Positions 24,536-37,362 of a stretch of 64,000 nucleotides of DNA are shown here, piece by piece (positions within the stretch are counted from its first letter, which is position 1; each line of letters starts with the position of its first letter). The translations under genes and the position numbers were made by a program. The notes beneath the pieces are model-generated. The model saw only the letters and a program-made list of their open reading frames with translations. It searched no databases and was not told where the DNA came from. The stretch lies in assembly GCA_026874595.1 (NCBI GenBank), contig CM049315.1, positions 73,670,401-73,734,400 on the forward strand, given 5' to 3'. Source of the DNA: Sipunculus nudus. Taxonomy: Eukaryota > Annelida > Sipuncula > Golfingiida > Sipunculidae.

Positions 24536-25422
24536 TTAATGAAAACTAAATGCAATTCCACAAAGTAGCAAAATATTTATAACAAGTATTGTTTTTAATT
24601 AAACATAGGTGGCGGTGCGATGTCCATGTTTGAGACAACCATTTTTCGAAATGGCTGTTACGCGGTAATGTAAAATCTTATTTTGCCATAAAATGTCATA
24701 GGTTGATTCGATTTTCATATTTATTGTGTCATACTTGATGAGTTTGTTTACTCTGAAGGTGTGGCCGCATCGGGGAGACATACATATTGAACTTTGTCGT
24801 CGTCGTCCATCACTTCCGTGGTCGGATTTGTCGCCCATGTCATTTCTTTTTTTGTGTATCAGATACACAATTTTTGTTCAACTAAGTTCTCGGAAGAGTT
24901 AGAAAATGGGTGACCTTAAGCTTCTTGCAGGGTGGTGTTATATATTTGTCTAAAAACTATTTTCCTCAAATTATCTTCATTGATATTTTTAGGGAAATTC
25001 TTTTTGTGTCTGCTATATGAATAAATAATTTATTAAAGCAAATAATGAACGTTTCGGGAGTGCGTACAGCTTCCAAAAAGCCGAGGTTAAATACCGGGCT
25101 TTACAACTTTTACAACGATGTCAGGGAGCCTGCCCAAGTCACGACCTTGGGGGTAAGGTAAAGGTCAAATTACAGTATCTAATCTAATACTTATAAAAGG
25201 AATTCGGTTCACGTCTGTTCGCAATGTTCTCTAAAACCGAGTTGTGTACAATAGGGTGTCATACATCATTTTGAAGGTTATTATGCCCGCAGTGACATAA
25301 TCCATATGAGAATAAATGATTTTTAGGTAAGACCGAACACAGCCGAACTGCCTTCGGCAATGACCGGAACGCATGCATCGTCGTCTTTCCACCTCAAACA
25401 CTAATATTGTTCATATGAATAA

Positions 25423-27382
25423 AGGGGTGAACCCACCAAAGCCGTCACGCGTTCCGACACGTCTCTCGACACGCTTTACAACACAGATGACGTCCAGTGT
25501 GTCGCGACGTCCGCCTGTGTCATGGCAGTGGACCAGCTCACACGACACATCGTGGGGAAGCATCGCGGGCATTGCGACACGATCGAACATGTTCGATTTG
25601 TCCTGCAATGAAAACGCGTGTCGGGTTGCGTCGGTTTCTTCTCGACACAACTCGACACGGATCGTGCAGTGGAACTGGACGTGCGACGCACTTTTCACGG
25701 CACATACCGACACGCAGCACTACGTGGAGTGATTGGGTCAATGTCAAGGTCACTTCCAGCCAATCAGGAGACAATTTTCTGTTGTCTTGCATCGGTCCTG
25801 CCTCGGACTGGGTATCGGTCTGCCTATTTAGGTACAATACGTATTGCCATACACTGAATTCGATTTCCGATTTGTATTGACGATACGCTCCATTTTTCTT
25901 TGTATATCATTTCGGCATAAAGGTTCTGAATATTTAATGTTTCATTAACAGCATATTCACTATATTCTGCATTTATACTTGATATTGAATAAATAAAAAC
26001 AACAAATCAGTTAATAATAAAACTGATAAAAAAGCTTTATTTTATGTATCAGGTCCTTAAAAGCAGGTCTTTTAAAACAAAACACAAACCTTAACAAAAC
26101 CGCAGGGGCTGCTCTTCCTCTTTAGGTTGGATATAATCTCATACCAAGGGATGAGCCAAATTTGTCGTTTAATAGAAGGCTTGAAATACGTAATATGTGG
26201 AGTACAAACTTTTCCAGACCCCGTTGCCTTAACCGTATTTACTGGATAGACTACTGAAAATTAAAACAACGACCTTATTTAAACCCTTTGCACTCCCCCT
26301 TTCACACCATTAATTTATTTTCGGTCTGGAAAATCATACGCTTTTTCAATGTCATGATAGTATAGTTGTTGTACATTTACCCCTCCCTCAAAGCATTGAT
26401 CATTCAAAGAATATTAGTCAAACGGAGCTTTGGCCTGTATATAAGCACCTGGGAAAATGTTGCGCCTACACTTGATTCAAGTAAAGGTAAAATGGTGAAA
26501 TTATAAACCCATATACATGCCCTACTGTGATCACAAAATTAAAAAATAAATAAATATTTAATTGAATAGTAGCAACATGTAATATAAAGTATCGATGTCA
26601 TCAATAACGTCAGGAACGTCATTAATCATGGGCCTCGTGGTGGGGGTGGGGGGAGCGGGCAGCATGTCCCCCTCCCTTTTTTAGGGAAATGGACAAAGTA
26701 TAACGGGGACAAAGTTTCATGTGTCCCCTTCTCTTTTTAGGGAAATAAAACGCGTACTTTGGTACTTAACGATTTCGAGATCATATTTTCAGTTTCTTGT
26801 TTCTTAATATTTATATCAATTCTCTTTCAATTGCGCATCTCATAATAAAAAATTTAGGATATCGTGAATTTTCAAACAAATAATGTAAACTAAGCAAAAA
26901 TAACTTTTATTCTCAAATTATACATACCGTATTATGTGTTGGAAAAAAATATTTAGAAAATTTTTATATTCTGGTTGGTGGCTATACTGTCCTCATTATC
27001 ATGAACGAGGTTTTTGCCCGAACTCGGTGGATTGCCCCCCTGATATTTCCTGAAAAACAGGGTTCATGTGAGTATCGCTCAAACGCGCCCATTGTCATCG
27101 GAGCCTTTGTCTTGTTTAAGTCTTAAAATTCAAAATATAAGATATAAAGTGGCTATAGCTTTATTGCTAAACACTTGCAACAGATAATCTAAAAAGGTCA
27201 ACTTCCGGCCAACTTCCGTGTCATGAACCCCAATGTGTGTCGCGGGTGTGTCGGTCAATTGTTTGTTATTTTGGCTGCAAGACACACTTCACAACCAAGT
27301 GTCGGTGTGTGTCGCCTGATTTCTGTGTCGGTCTGCGTCGCGCTGTATCGAGATGCGTGTCGGCCTTGGTGGGTTCACCCCT
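25423..27382. mobile_element. 1.96-kb TIR element with TAA flanks, PIF/Harbinger-like
   Basis: Both ends read AGGGGTGAACCCACCAA(A/G)G inward, with 26 of 28 bases shared between the termini. TAA stands directly outside each end (25420-25422 and 27383-27385). A 3-bp TWA duplication is typical of PIF/Harbinger elements. The first 280 bases and the last 150 bases are GC-richer than the middle and crowded with CGACAC on the left and its complement GTGTCG on the right, as expected of subterminal transposase-binding repeats. The AT-rich centre has no transposase, so the element is non-autonomous. Overlapping open frames on both strands at 25373-25880 follow from the biased repeats. Confidence 0.75.
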
Positions 27383-27385
27383 TAA

Positions 27386-30060
27386 CGCTTGCTTTCAGTG
27401 AGGGATTTTAGCCTGTCGGGCCTTTCATTTGAACGAGGCTCTCACCCACGTGCGCGTGGTCAGTAAAAGAGTAAATACATGTTTCTCGCTCTATGCAATG
27501 GAGAGTTCAACCCAGAGGAATCATGACAAAACCTAATTCAATAAGGTCCCAATTTCACGAATAGGCGTGGGTCGGGGTGGAGTGGTTTCTGGAGTTTCAG
27601 GCCAAAAAAATTTGTCTGATACGTAGAAAAAAAGGTCGCGGTGGTTGAAAAGGAATACGGACCCTCTGCATTGAGTCCCGTTGGGTCGCTTCTGCTTCTG
27701 ACGAGGTGTGCATATTTCTGTTTCTTTCATCATGAACAGTTTCCATGCAACGTTTTTTAATAAATCTTTCATGTGTTCCCCACATTAACCTATATTTATA
27801 TGCCCATGATAGAATCCAGTCAAATATTATCGAAAACCTGAATGCCCCCGCGTCTCATTCCGGTTCGCAATGTAAAAATCATCACTGACTAGGTCTTCAA
27901 GGTAAACATACCTGGGTATAAATTTCTTGCCACGAGGACAGCCACACAAAATAAATGTTAAAAATATTGGAGCTACTGCAGGATCACTCGCGCACTGTCT
28001 CCACCAGGTTATGAGTTTATACGGACGTAAAGTATGTTGTTAGGGATCCATGTAATTTAAACGTAAGTGGCAAAATTTAGATACAAGCAGCTGCACAGAG
28101 AAACGTTTTCTGTGCTCAGAAGTGTTGTGCCTCATAAAGATGCGTGAGTTATTCTGCTGTTGTGCCAAAATGTTTATACATATCTTATGTAGACAGTTTC
28201 CCATCTATATTTTCTGTTAACTTTTAGAATAAAAAATGAGCCAACATTTCACATCTCCGTTAATAAATCTCCCCAACCCTGGTAATAAGCCCGGTATACT
28301 GGGTCTATCAGCTAGTACTAGATAAATCGAATTACATGGTATTTAGGATTTACGGAGGTTTGTTACAGGGTCACATTTGTCTATTTTACTAAATCCGTTT
28401 ACAAAAAAAAAATGCACAGAAACTACAATGAAACGACAAAGTTTTACCTTTATTGTATATTATACACAGTAGCGACATGCATAACAACATTATTTTAATT
28501 TTACTCCACATGACACGGTTCAGCCCATTGAAAAATTACAGTAAACATAAACTAAGCAATCGTCAACCATGAGCCAGCTATTTACACAACTGGTTAAAAA
28601 CTGACAAATTCTCATTAAAAATGAACAATATCATGCATTTTGCCGAGATTCTGAAATATTGACGTGATAAATATGCATGTTCCTTTTGTGAACAATTTAA
28701 ATGCATATAATAACATTTATTGATATGTCCTGGCTCAATGTCCATGCGCGCCGCGTAAGGCCATCTAATAAAATAATAATAATAAATAAATAACTCCTAC
28801 TCTAAGAACAAAGAATAAATCGGTTGCGAGCCGACAAATTGTATTGTTACCTATAAATTATAAACAATCGGCTCCAATTCTTGAAAAGGTGTGTATTTAT
28901 GATCAACACAAATTTAGTCCTTTTTTCATACCCCAGGAATTAATAAATGGAATTATAACCCAGCAGAAATTGGGAACAATACCAGGGACCTGGTCGGTCT
29001 TCAGTTGCAAAAGATAATTGATTCGGAAAATTCGGAGAACAATATTATTTAATGAATAGCCTGATATATAATGATAAACAATATCAAATGCCTTTGAAAA
29101 ACCCCCAAACGTGAAAACGCTTTGTAGAAGATCACCGTCATAAAGAAAATAAATCTTATTATGTTCCAATATAGCAAAAGTTAAATTACGATCTCTAAAT
29201 ATAAATGACTAATCATGTTTTACTTTTTCTTATTTTCAATTAAATTTGACTGTATTGTACATGACGTTTTTATAGAGTGCTATTAATGAAAACCATTTGG
29301 TTGCCCAGTGCAGACTGTCATGAGAGTCCTAACGTGCTCTTATGGGAGAGGGGTGGTTGGAAATTTTTAGGGGGGGGGGGGGGGATAGAACGGAATAACC
29401 TTTGCCAGGAGAAATTTTCCGCTACGCGAAAAAGGAAGGATTTACTGCATTTTCATACTATCACGTGTGTATATTATATATTGGGTGGGCAAATTAAATC
29501 GTTCTTATTGAAAAAAAATGAAACCAAATGCTCATTTTCAAGGTTTTATCCAAAAAGGTTACGTTGAAATTTTAGGGGGACTATTTGCAGCGTTTAAAGA
29601 AATATTTCTAGAATACGTGTAGGGGATGCCAAATATTCTTTAAATTCTCAATCCATGTAGCCAACCTAGAAAGCAGTATCGATTAAAAAGACCAGCTGTG
29701 ACACTGAAATGTACAAGCCGAGTCCGGTGAATGTTGTTAATTTCACTGCCCTGGAGGGAAAGTACACCCGTACTCGTGTGTGATCAGTCAAATGAACCAC
29801 GTGACACTGAACCCACACTTCATTAATTTATGCACACATACAAATCCCAGAATAATTTTGCAATTATGCATATCTCGATCAAAGCTAAGATTCTTGATTT
29901 ACGGAATGCGGGATGAGTAATGACCTGTTTCATATGAGCCGGCACGTCAGTTTGTGTTTCCAAAGATACCATGCGGAACCGGCGAAATCATCTTACCATT
30001 GTAAAAAATTATGTATAAATGTGCTACGTTCACCCAATATTATTTCTTAACGTTTGAAAT
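27386..30060. other. No recognised gene; small repeat pieces
   Basis: The stretch holds family B repeat (29690-29815, minus) and a segment at 28485-28560 that recurs at 33124-33205. It also has a poly-G run at about 29370-29383. Short open frames at 27223-27411, 27533-27785, 28903-29169 and 29277-29567 have no recognisable domain. Confidence 0.4.
29690..29815 (-). repeat. Family B small repeat, copy 1
   Basis: About 125 bases matching 61262-61385 in reverse complement. Shared blocks include CAGCTGTGACACTGAAATG, TGTTGTTAATTTCA and CCCGTACT.GTGTGTGATC. A third, more diverged copy is at 63125-63240. The family is not recognised; size and copy number fit a MITE or SINE fragment. Confidence 0.7.
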
Positions 30061-30064
30061 ATCC

Positions 30065-30067
<3 letters not shown>

Positions 30068-30127
<60 letters not shown>
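30068..30127. repeat. (TA)n microsatellite
   Basis: About 60 bases of pure alternating TA. Confidence 0.95.
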
Positions 30128-30131
<4 letters not shown>

Positions 30132-30711
30132 TCACAAGATTACTTACATTGTCTTATCTGTAATGTATTGGTGATATTGTCGTACAATTGTATTTTCACA
30201 ATCCAATTTATATTCCTATCAAAAACGTTTAACCACGTACATAGAGGAACAACGTTTATGTAGAATGCTTATATGAAAATGCATATGCTAATTCAGTTAA
30301 AACAATTTGTGAATGTGCTCATCTGAAATATGTTTTATATTCCAAGTGAATTTCACTGACAGAAAACGAGTTCCTGTGTAATGTTTTTATGAATTAGTAT
30401 ATTTAATGTAATATGCCACAGATCATTATGTTCATGAACATTCAGGCCCTTGAGGCCGTGTAGGCCTATTTATATATATATACAAAACTTTGACTGGTCA
30501 TAGGCCTTAATTGTTTAATTAAAATTCATAGACATGCAAATAAATCACTTTCTTTCTTAATTTACGGAAGCTGTGAAAATGAATCCGCCCACTAAGAAAG
30601 AAACCGACGCAGCAATAGAGAACAGGAACAAAGAATGGCTCAGACTTGCGGCCGACAGGAGGAGCTGACGTAGCTGACGTAGCACTAGGCCTACCAACAC
30701 ACCCAACCGTG

Positions 30712-32115
30712 TATTCCTCAGTGGCATGTGTTCAGGACATTAAGGATTATTCCTCAGTGGCATGTGTTGAGGACATTAAGGGTCATTCCTCAGTGGCATG
30801 TGTTGAGGGCATTAAGGATTACCCCTCAGTGGCATGTGTTGAGGGCATTAAGGATTACCCCTCAGTGGCATGTGTTGAGGGCATTAAGGATTACCCCTCA
30901 GTGGCATGTGTTGAGGGCATTAAGGATTACCCCTCAGTGGCATGTGTTGAGGGCATTAAGGATTACCCCTCAGTGGCATGTGTTGAGGGCATTAAGGATT
31001 ACCCCTCAGTGGCATGTGTTGAGGAAATTAAGGATTACCCCTCAGTGGCATGTGTTGAGGAAATTAAGGATTATCCCTCAGTGGCATGTGTTGAGGAAAT
31101 TAAGGATTATCCCTCAGTGGCATGTGTTGAGGGCATTAAGGATTATCCCTCAGTGGCATGTGTTGAGGGCATTAAGGATTATCCCTCAGTGGCATGTGTT
31201 GAGGGCATTAAGGATTATCCCTCAGTGGCATGTGTTGAGGGCATTAAGGATTATCCCTCAGTGGCATGTGTTGAGGGCATTAAGGATTATCCCTCAGTGG
31301 CATGTGTTGATGGCATTAAGGATTATCCTTCAGTGGCATGTGTTGAGGGCATTAAGGATTACCCCTCAGTGGCATGTGTTGAGGGCATTAAGGATTACCC
31401 CTCAGTGGCATGTGTTGAGGGCATTAAGGATTACCCCTCAGTGGCATGTGTTGAGGGCATTAAGGATTATCCCTCAGTGGCATGTGTTGAGGGCATTAAG
31501 GATTATCCCTCAGTGGCATGTGTTGAGGGCATTAAGGATTATCCCTCAGTGGCATGTGTTGAGGGCATTAAGGATTATCCCTCAGTGGCATGTGTTGAGG
31601 GCATTAAGGATTATCCCTCAGTGGCATATGTTGAGGGCATTAAGGATTATCCCTCAGTGGCATATGTTGAGGGCATTAAGGATTATCCCTCAGTGGCATG
31701 TGTTGAGGGCATTAAGGATTATCCCTCAGTGGCATGTGTTGAGGGCATTAAGGATTATCCCTCAGTGGCATGTGTTGAGGGCATTAAGGATAATCCCTCA
31801 GTGGCATGTGTTGAGGGCATTAAGGAATATCCCTCAGTGGCATGTGTTGAGGGCATTAAGGAATATCCCTCAGTGGCATGGGTTGAGGACATTAATGATT
31901 ATCCCTCAGTGGCATGTGTTGAGGACATTAAGGATTATCCCTCAGTGGCATGTGTTGAGGACATTAAGGATTATCCCTCAGTGGCATGTGTTGAGGACAT
32001 TAAGGATTATCCCTCAGTGGCATGTGTTGAGGACATTAAGGATTATCCCTCAGTGGCATGTGTTGAGGACATTAAGGATTATCCCTCAGTGGCATGTGTT
32101 GAGGACATTAAGGAT
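30712..32115 (+). repeat. 36-bp minisatellite, 39 units, open in two frames
   Basis: Thirty-nine head-to-tail units of exactly 36 bases (1404 bases) have no indels. One frame reads PSVACVEGIKDY per unit, another reads IPQWHVLRALRI. Both stay open because the unit has no stop in those frames. The array ends directly in TAA (32116-32118) in the first frame. Upstream in this frame there is a stop at 30616 and no ATG before the repeats, and no clear splice acceptor was identified. Variants occur in blocks: GATTAC then GATTAT units, GGC-to-GAC and GGC-to-AAA changes, and GAC at both ends. A protein-coding role is possible only if an upstream exon joins in frame. Confidence 0.9.
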
Positions 32116-32424
32116 TAACACGTGAAACATGATTTGGTATATCCTGATTATATTTTAAAATATGTCTGTGTTCATGTTAATCATATGGATGAATGACCGA
32201 TTATGCGAGATGCAAGAGTAGAGATGTTCCCTCTGGACGCCTAGCGTTTAGGTAAAACATCATTTGTGTCTATTTAGTGCTGAATTTGCTATCTTTACTT
32301 TAAATAGACCTAATATTAGGTCTTCTACGTTGTAAAGGACACAGTGACTCCCGGATGCATGTTCAACACCCATATGTACTTGGTGTGAATGTGCTTGCTG
32401 CCATTTAATTAAATTTAGGTACAA

Positions 32425-33123
32425 TGTTACAGGTGTCTGTTTTGTTGTGCGCAGGGGCGTGTCATGTTACTTTTCGCATACTTATTCGTGTAGCGAAGGC
32501 ATGGTTCGTTGCTATGGGAACATAGCATGTGGGCGCTGGCTCGCGTGTGGGGTCTGAAGCGTAGAGACACAGCGTTTTTTGTTCTAGATGTTTCGGGTCT
32601 GTACATGTGCATGTGTATTTTTTTCGAAATTTGCCATTTCTAGAATTTTCAGATGAGAAGCTATAAAATTAGGGGCTGTGTTTAGAGCCGGCAGAAAATA
32701 AAATACCAGCTAGCACTGAGAGTGTTACTTTTTTGTTAGTTTTGGGACCTTTTCCGATAACTGCGGTGGTGTCAGATATTCAATGGACGTAAATCAGATT
32801 TAATACGGACTCTCTCCAGTTTGCCTTTGGATTATTACTATTTAAGTGGATTATTGGTGTCAATGGACTCTCGTTAAGCTGTGACAGTGGTGGTATCCGG
32901 ACACTGGTACTGTACATTGTATTGTTATACTGTGTAATTGTATTGATTTAGTCTACTGTAATGTTAGGATTGTTCTAAGAATAAATTCTAATTATTTGTT
33001 AAAAAACACTGATTTCTTGATTCATTCTCCTAGACATTTCACGCTGCCTAGTGTTGCAGAATCTTCGACCAGGATTTGTGCTCGTCACGATTACGTAATC
33101 TGTTGTTATTAAGTTCCGTAACA
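32425..33123 (+). mobile_element. Solo LTR, Gmr1-like Ty3-type family, plus strand
   Basis: The unit starts TGTTAC and ends GTAACA. It contains CTATAAAATTAGGGGCTGTG (near 32660-32680) as a core promoter and AATAAA near 32981 as a poly-A signal, in the same order as the LTR at 433-1205. The 4-base flanks ACAA and ACAG agree at three positions, fitting a worn 4-bp target duplication. No internal region adjoins it. Confidence 0.8.
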
Positions 33124-33223
33124 ACAGTAATTTAATTTTACTCCACATGACATGATTCAGCCCACTGAAAAATTAAAGTAAACGTATAAACCAAGGAAAA
33201 AGATTTTACCGAGAATCTTAAAT

Positions 33224-33255
<32 letters not shown>

Positions 33256-34629
33256 CACTGTTAAAAGTTGCACGTAAAATAACGGTGCTTTGCACCGGCA
33301 GCAAAGTTGACAGTGCAATGCACCGTTATTTTACGTGCAAAGAAATAACGCTGTGCGTTAAATAACGTCGCATTGCACCGTAATTTTACAGCGCTTTGGG
33401 ACGTAAATAAACGGTGCTTAGCCACGGGAAATAACGGGCATCTGTTATTTTACGGGACAATATGCCGTTATTTTACAGTGCTAAGAGACGTGAATAAACA
33501 GTGATTTACACTGGAATCAGGGCATTGCACCGTTATTTCACGGTGCTTTGATATGTAGAATAACAAAACATTGTTACTTTAAAATAAATAACAGTGCTTT
33601 GCACTTGGAGCTATACACTGTTACAGGTTTCCATAATCTTTCTCAAAACGTTTCTGTCTTGTCACTCCGGACGAACCCTTTACTTGTATCTGTGTACTTC
33701 AGGTTTCTCATAATATGTTTTTTAGATTTTACCAGTAAAAATATTACGAACGAAGTCAGACCTCCTTATGATGATAGAGTTGTAACTTTCTGTTTGACAG
33801 TCAAGTGTCCCGAAAATCAAATCAGGATATCCACAGAGGGAAATGCATCTTGGCTTATTTGGGAAATGGCATTAAAAATGCATGCTCACACATAATATCA
33901 CACCACTTCTTTATTGTATGAAATATTCAACAGATCATCAACATGTACAACACGTGTACTTAATGTATATAGTTATTCAGATTATACTGATCTTCCAAAA
34001 CATTTTGACCACACTGCATGGCAGTTAAATCGTCTCCAACTAAACATATAAAATTTGGCAATTAGTGCATTATTATTATGATTACTATTATGAATGCTGT
34101 GTGTTATCTCATTAAGGTTGCTGATCTTTTTAACAATGGGGCCCAAATCTATTTATAATGTATCTTTGAAAAATAGATAAAAGTGCACCAATAAATTTAT
34201 AGTGTTGTAAATTAATGGTATCTTTAAAGTAAAAGATGGTCAGAACACATGTCAAACAATTGAAATGGATTTAACTTATATGTCACCAAATCTTTCTACA
34301 GTAAAGGTATCTACTTTGTGTGAAGCTTCTGATAAAGGTCCTTGGTAAATAAATGATTTTTGCATCAATTAAATTCGAACTGGAGGGAGTTGAAAAGAAT
34401 GCCTACACTGTAACAAGGGTGCAAATGTAAACGTTTTTCCATAAAAATAAAAAAAATAATTACCTGATTTAATTAAGGTACTTAAACACAAGAATATTAA
34501 AAGTGAAATAGTCGTTAACTGATATTTCCTTTATTGTTGATATATTATAGAGGAAAATGCAGCATTAAAACATTAAATCTGACCAACCAGCTCTATTGAC
34601 AGTGGGAGGGCAGTTAGAGGTGCATTCAA

Positions 34630-34830
34630 TTACTCCAAAATCAAGAAACCTGAAGGTATTTTTTGTCCCTTGGGATACTCCAGGGTAAATATCCAAAATG
34701 ACGCATAGCAAGCCTCCAGTGGAAGTAGAAATAACTTGCATGGGTTGACAGTTTCTGGCAATCCACCATATGTTACAGTGATGTTACAGTCCCCATCTTG
34801 AACATTCACAGGTGTTGGAGATCTCATTCC
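34630..34830 (-). CDS. Last exon of a gene inside the CACTG element
   Basis: The exon runs from 34830 (acceptor TTTGTATGCAG upstream) to a stop at 34630-34632 and gives about 66 residues. It contains TPVNVQDGDCNITVTYGG, an Asn-Pro-Cys turn, and the hydrophobic block ACYASFWIFTLEYPKGQKIP before the C-terminus. A tail with a hydrophobic block followed by LDYPK-like residues occurs in large families of uncharacterised animal proteins that I associate with mobile elements. This link is from memory and not tested. The preceding exon candidate at 35357-35277 does not join in the frame that gives it the best peptide, so the gene may be decayed or one boundary is wrong. Confidence 0.5.
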   Translation of the reverse strand, partial: GMRSPTPVNVQDGDCNITVTYGGLPETVNPCKLFLLPLEACYASFWIFTLEYPKGQKIPSGFLILE

Positions 34831-35276
34831 CTGCATACAAAATAATAAACAGAAAAGAGAGATTGTAAATGTAAGAAACATGAGAGAAATATGCAAGAAT
34901 ATAGTTCAGTGCAATTATCCCTTTAATGTTTATATTTTTTTAGATTTTTTTCAAAGTCTGACGCTCTATCAATTTACATTACAGAAAATAAACTTTTGTT
35001 CTTTCTTCACAAAATTTAAACAATAACTACAAAAATAGTTTTCTTATGGTCAATGGGAACCTTTAGAAGTGAAAATAATTATACATTATTATATCAAATA
35101 TATCTTTACATTTACATTACAGACAATAACTGGCCAAGATTTTGTTCTATCTCCACAAAAAATTAACAATTTCAACATTTTTCTTTTTATATGTATTTAC
35201 TTAAAAAAAAGGTTAAAACTATCTTTAATACTTGCTGAATATATTAACACAAATATAATAGTTTTGAAAGAATTAC

Positions 35277-35357
35277 CTCTCCTCCATCTGCAATCCCATA
35301 TTATCCTTGCATTCTCCAAACAGTGAAGGCAGCATCCTGTATATAGCAGCTTTGCTT
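35277..35357 (-). CDS. Internal exon candidate inside the CACTG element
   Basis: An 81-base stretch between the acceptor TATTTGCAG and the donor GTAATT. Its best frame reads SKAAIYRMLPSLFGECKDNM and continues GLQMEE. The (TA)n tract at 35389-35447 lies in the intron just before it. The join to the final exon at 34830 gives a stop in this frame. Either a base has been lost or the true boundary differs. Confidence 0.4.
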
Positions 35358-35385
35358 CTGCAAATATAAATACACAGACAATGCA

Positions 35386-35388
<3 letters not shown>

Positions 35389-35447
<59 letters not shown>
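35389..35447. repeat. (TA)n microsatellite
   Basis: About 58 bases of alternating TA, inside an intron of the candidate minus-strand gene of the CACTG-ended element. Confidence 0.95.
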
Positions 35448-35450
<3 letters not shown>

Positions 35451-36302
35451 GTGATACGAATCAGTTTTAAAATCATACTCAATGATTGAAAGTTGATTGA
35501 TTAATAATCATTTTTTTCATTTTATGTGCCATATTATTAACATAAAATCTGTTGTATAAATACCTAAATATTGACAAAAATTAAGCCTAGCATGTACATC
35601 ACACTGAAAGGGCAAGACTATACTTGTTAATACTTATTCACTGCATAAGGATAACATTAATACTGTTTCCTGTTAAGTGCCCATCTTTCTAAAATCTATG
35701 AGAGAGTTAGAATATTTCATTGGAATAAAGAGACTTCTTTTGAATGTGCATACCTGATCGTATATGAAAGGTTATGGGGAAAAAATGATTTGATGATTTA
35801 ATTATGAAATGTCCTTTTCCAGAATGATTTCTACAGACAATAGACCTGACAATGTAATTTTAAAGGCACAAATGAAAGTATGTGTAAATATGAAGTAATT
35901 AACAGTAAGGCTATGGGCCTGGATTTTATTTATTGTAACTGTAAATAATCATATTATGAATATTTGATAACCAGAATATCTGCAATGTTTTATAGGGAGT
36001 AAACATGTTCCAAACTGCATTAAATTAAAAAAAAATAGCCAATTATCAGCAGGTTTGACAAATGACACTGTAAGGTTAGAGATGGTCAGGTTAGCGTGGC
36101 TCAGCTCCATCAAGCAGCAAGCCAAAAAGTTTATTAGAATAAAAATGAATGGAGAGAATGAAAAACAGGCAGGCGAATTTAGGTCAGCATCACTGCTAAT
36201 GTTCAATATGTAAGATACTTGTTTCACAGATTATTAAACTCATCAGCTTATTCAAATTGCCATGGACTTTACAAAAGAAAATATGATCAAATTCAAACTT
36301 AC

Positions 36303-36485
36303 CTTGGTGTACCTTTTCTGCAATGTTCTCTGCTAGGAATTTACCCTGCAACTGCTTGCCAGTGTAGTTGTGCACCTTGCACATCTTGCATTTGTACTTT
36401 GTTCACAGCTCTAAGTTTGGTAAGGCGTTGAACATTTACGTCATCTTTCCTCTAATCATTGATGCATGTATGGCTCTCTGAACAC
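36303..36485 (-). CDS. Exon candidate inside the CACTG element
   Basis: The acceptor TTGTGCAG lies upstream of 36485 and the strong donor GTAAGT follows 36303. The only long frame starts at an ATG at 36384 and reads MCKVHNYTGKQLQGKFLAEN, then IAEKVHQ. The earlier half of the exon has stops in all frames that were tried, so it could be 5' untranslated sequence or decayed coding sequence. Confidence 0.4.
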
Positions 36486-37362
36486 CTGCACAAGTAGAAC
36501 AAATTCAAGGAGTATATAAAAACAGGACTGATAAACATGTAACCAACGAAAGACAATCTCAGCACCAGGCATATTAATAATATTTACAAAGTAAGTGCAG
36601 GTATATAAATTAATAAACAAAAGTGCTATATTGCATATAAAAATGGTAAATATTGGGTCAACAAATGTTTTTACTCAGTGTATAAACAGAAAGATGCAAA
36701 ACAGCATCACATGTGTACGAGGATTTATAAATAGGAAGCAATATATGCAGTACCGCCTTTATATTACAAAATGATGTAACATTTGTAATTGAATTTACAT
36801 ATACTAGCTATTATAATATAACAAGGCCTACAGGCATAATGCAAACCTGCGTAATCTTTCCGAGTTCCCTGATGATAAACTTGACTATTATTTGAAGTTA
36901 TTTTTTAAGGTGTGACAAGTACATGTATAAAGCAAGTACTACCAATTTTGAATCTTAGTACAAGTATAAATGCGCTCAGTCTGATGCAAACTGATGGATG
37001 AGATGTGGTATACCCCATTACAAAGGCCTATATGTGAGTGAGGGGGTGTCGAAAACCCCATCCAACCCACATTATGAATGGAAATTGCAACCCTGTACAA
37101 CAGAGTTGGGGGGGGGGGGGTCTCTGGCAAATTTTCAGTTGAGCAAACCTGGACATTACAGATGGTTTCACTAGGCCTTGCTAGAACAATTTGTGGGGGG
37201 GGGGATCAATGAGCTATGTTTTCCAACAAAAGTTCAATAACAACTTTAGTACTGGTATCAGTGAACGATAGTGACAGAGGTGGTGTCTTCCCTGTAGCTC
37301 AAATGACTTACAGTCAGCTGAGCTAAAAAGGCAGTATATTATTATGTGATGTTTGAACTTAC

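Noticed and set aside
25373-25880. Five overlapping open frames on both strands
   Set aside because: They all fall on the GC-rich subterminal repeat of the TIR element and none shows domain character.
30712-32115. CRISPR-like array
   Set aside because: Units are contiguous with no unique spacers and lie in a eukaryotic context. It is a minisatellite.
30728-32125. Second long open frame over the minisatellite (IPQWHVLRALRI units)
   Set aside because: It overlaps the other frame, starts without ATG and is open only because the 36-base unit lacks stops in that frame.
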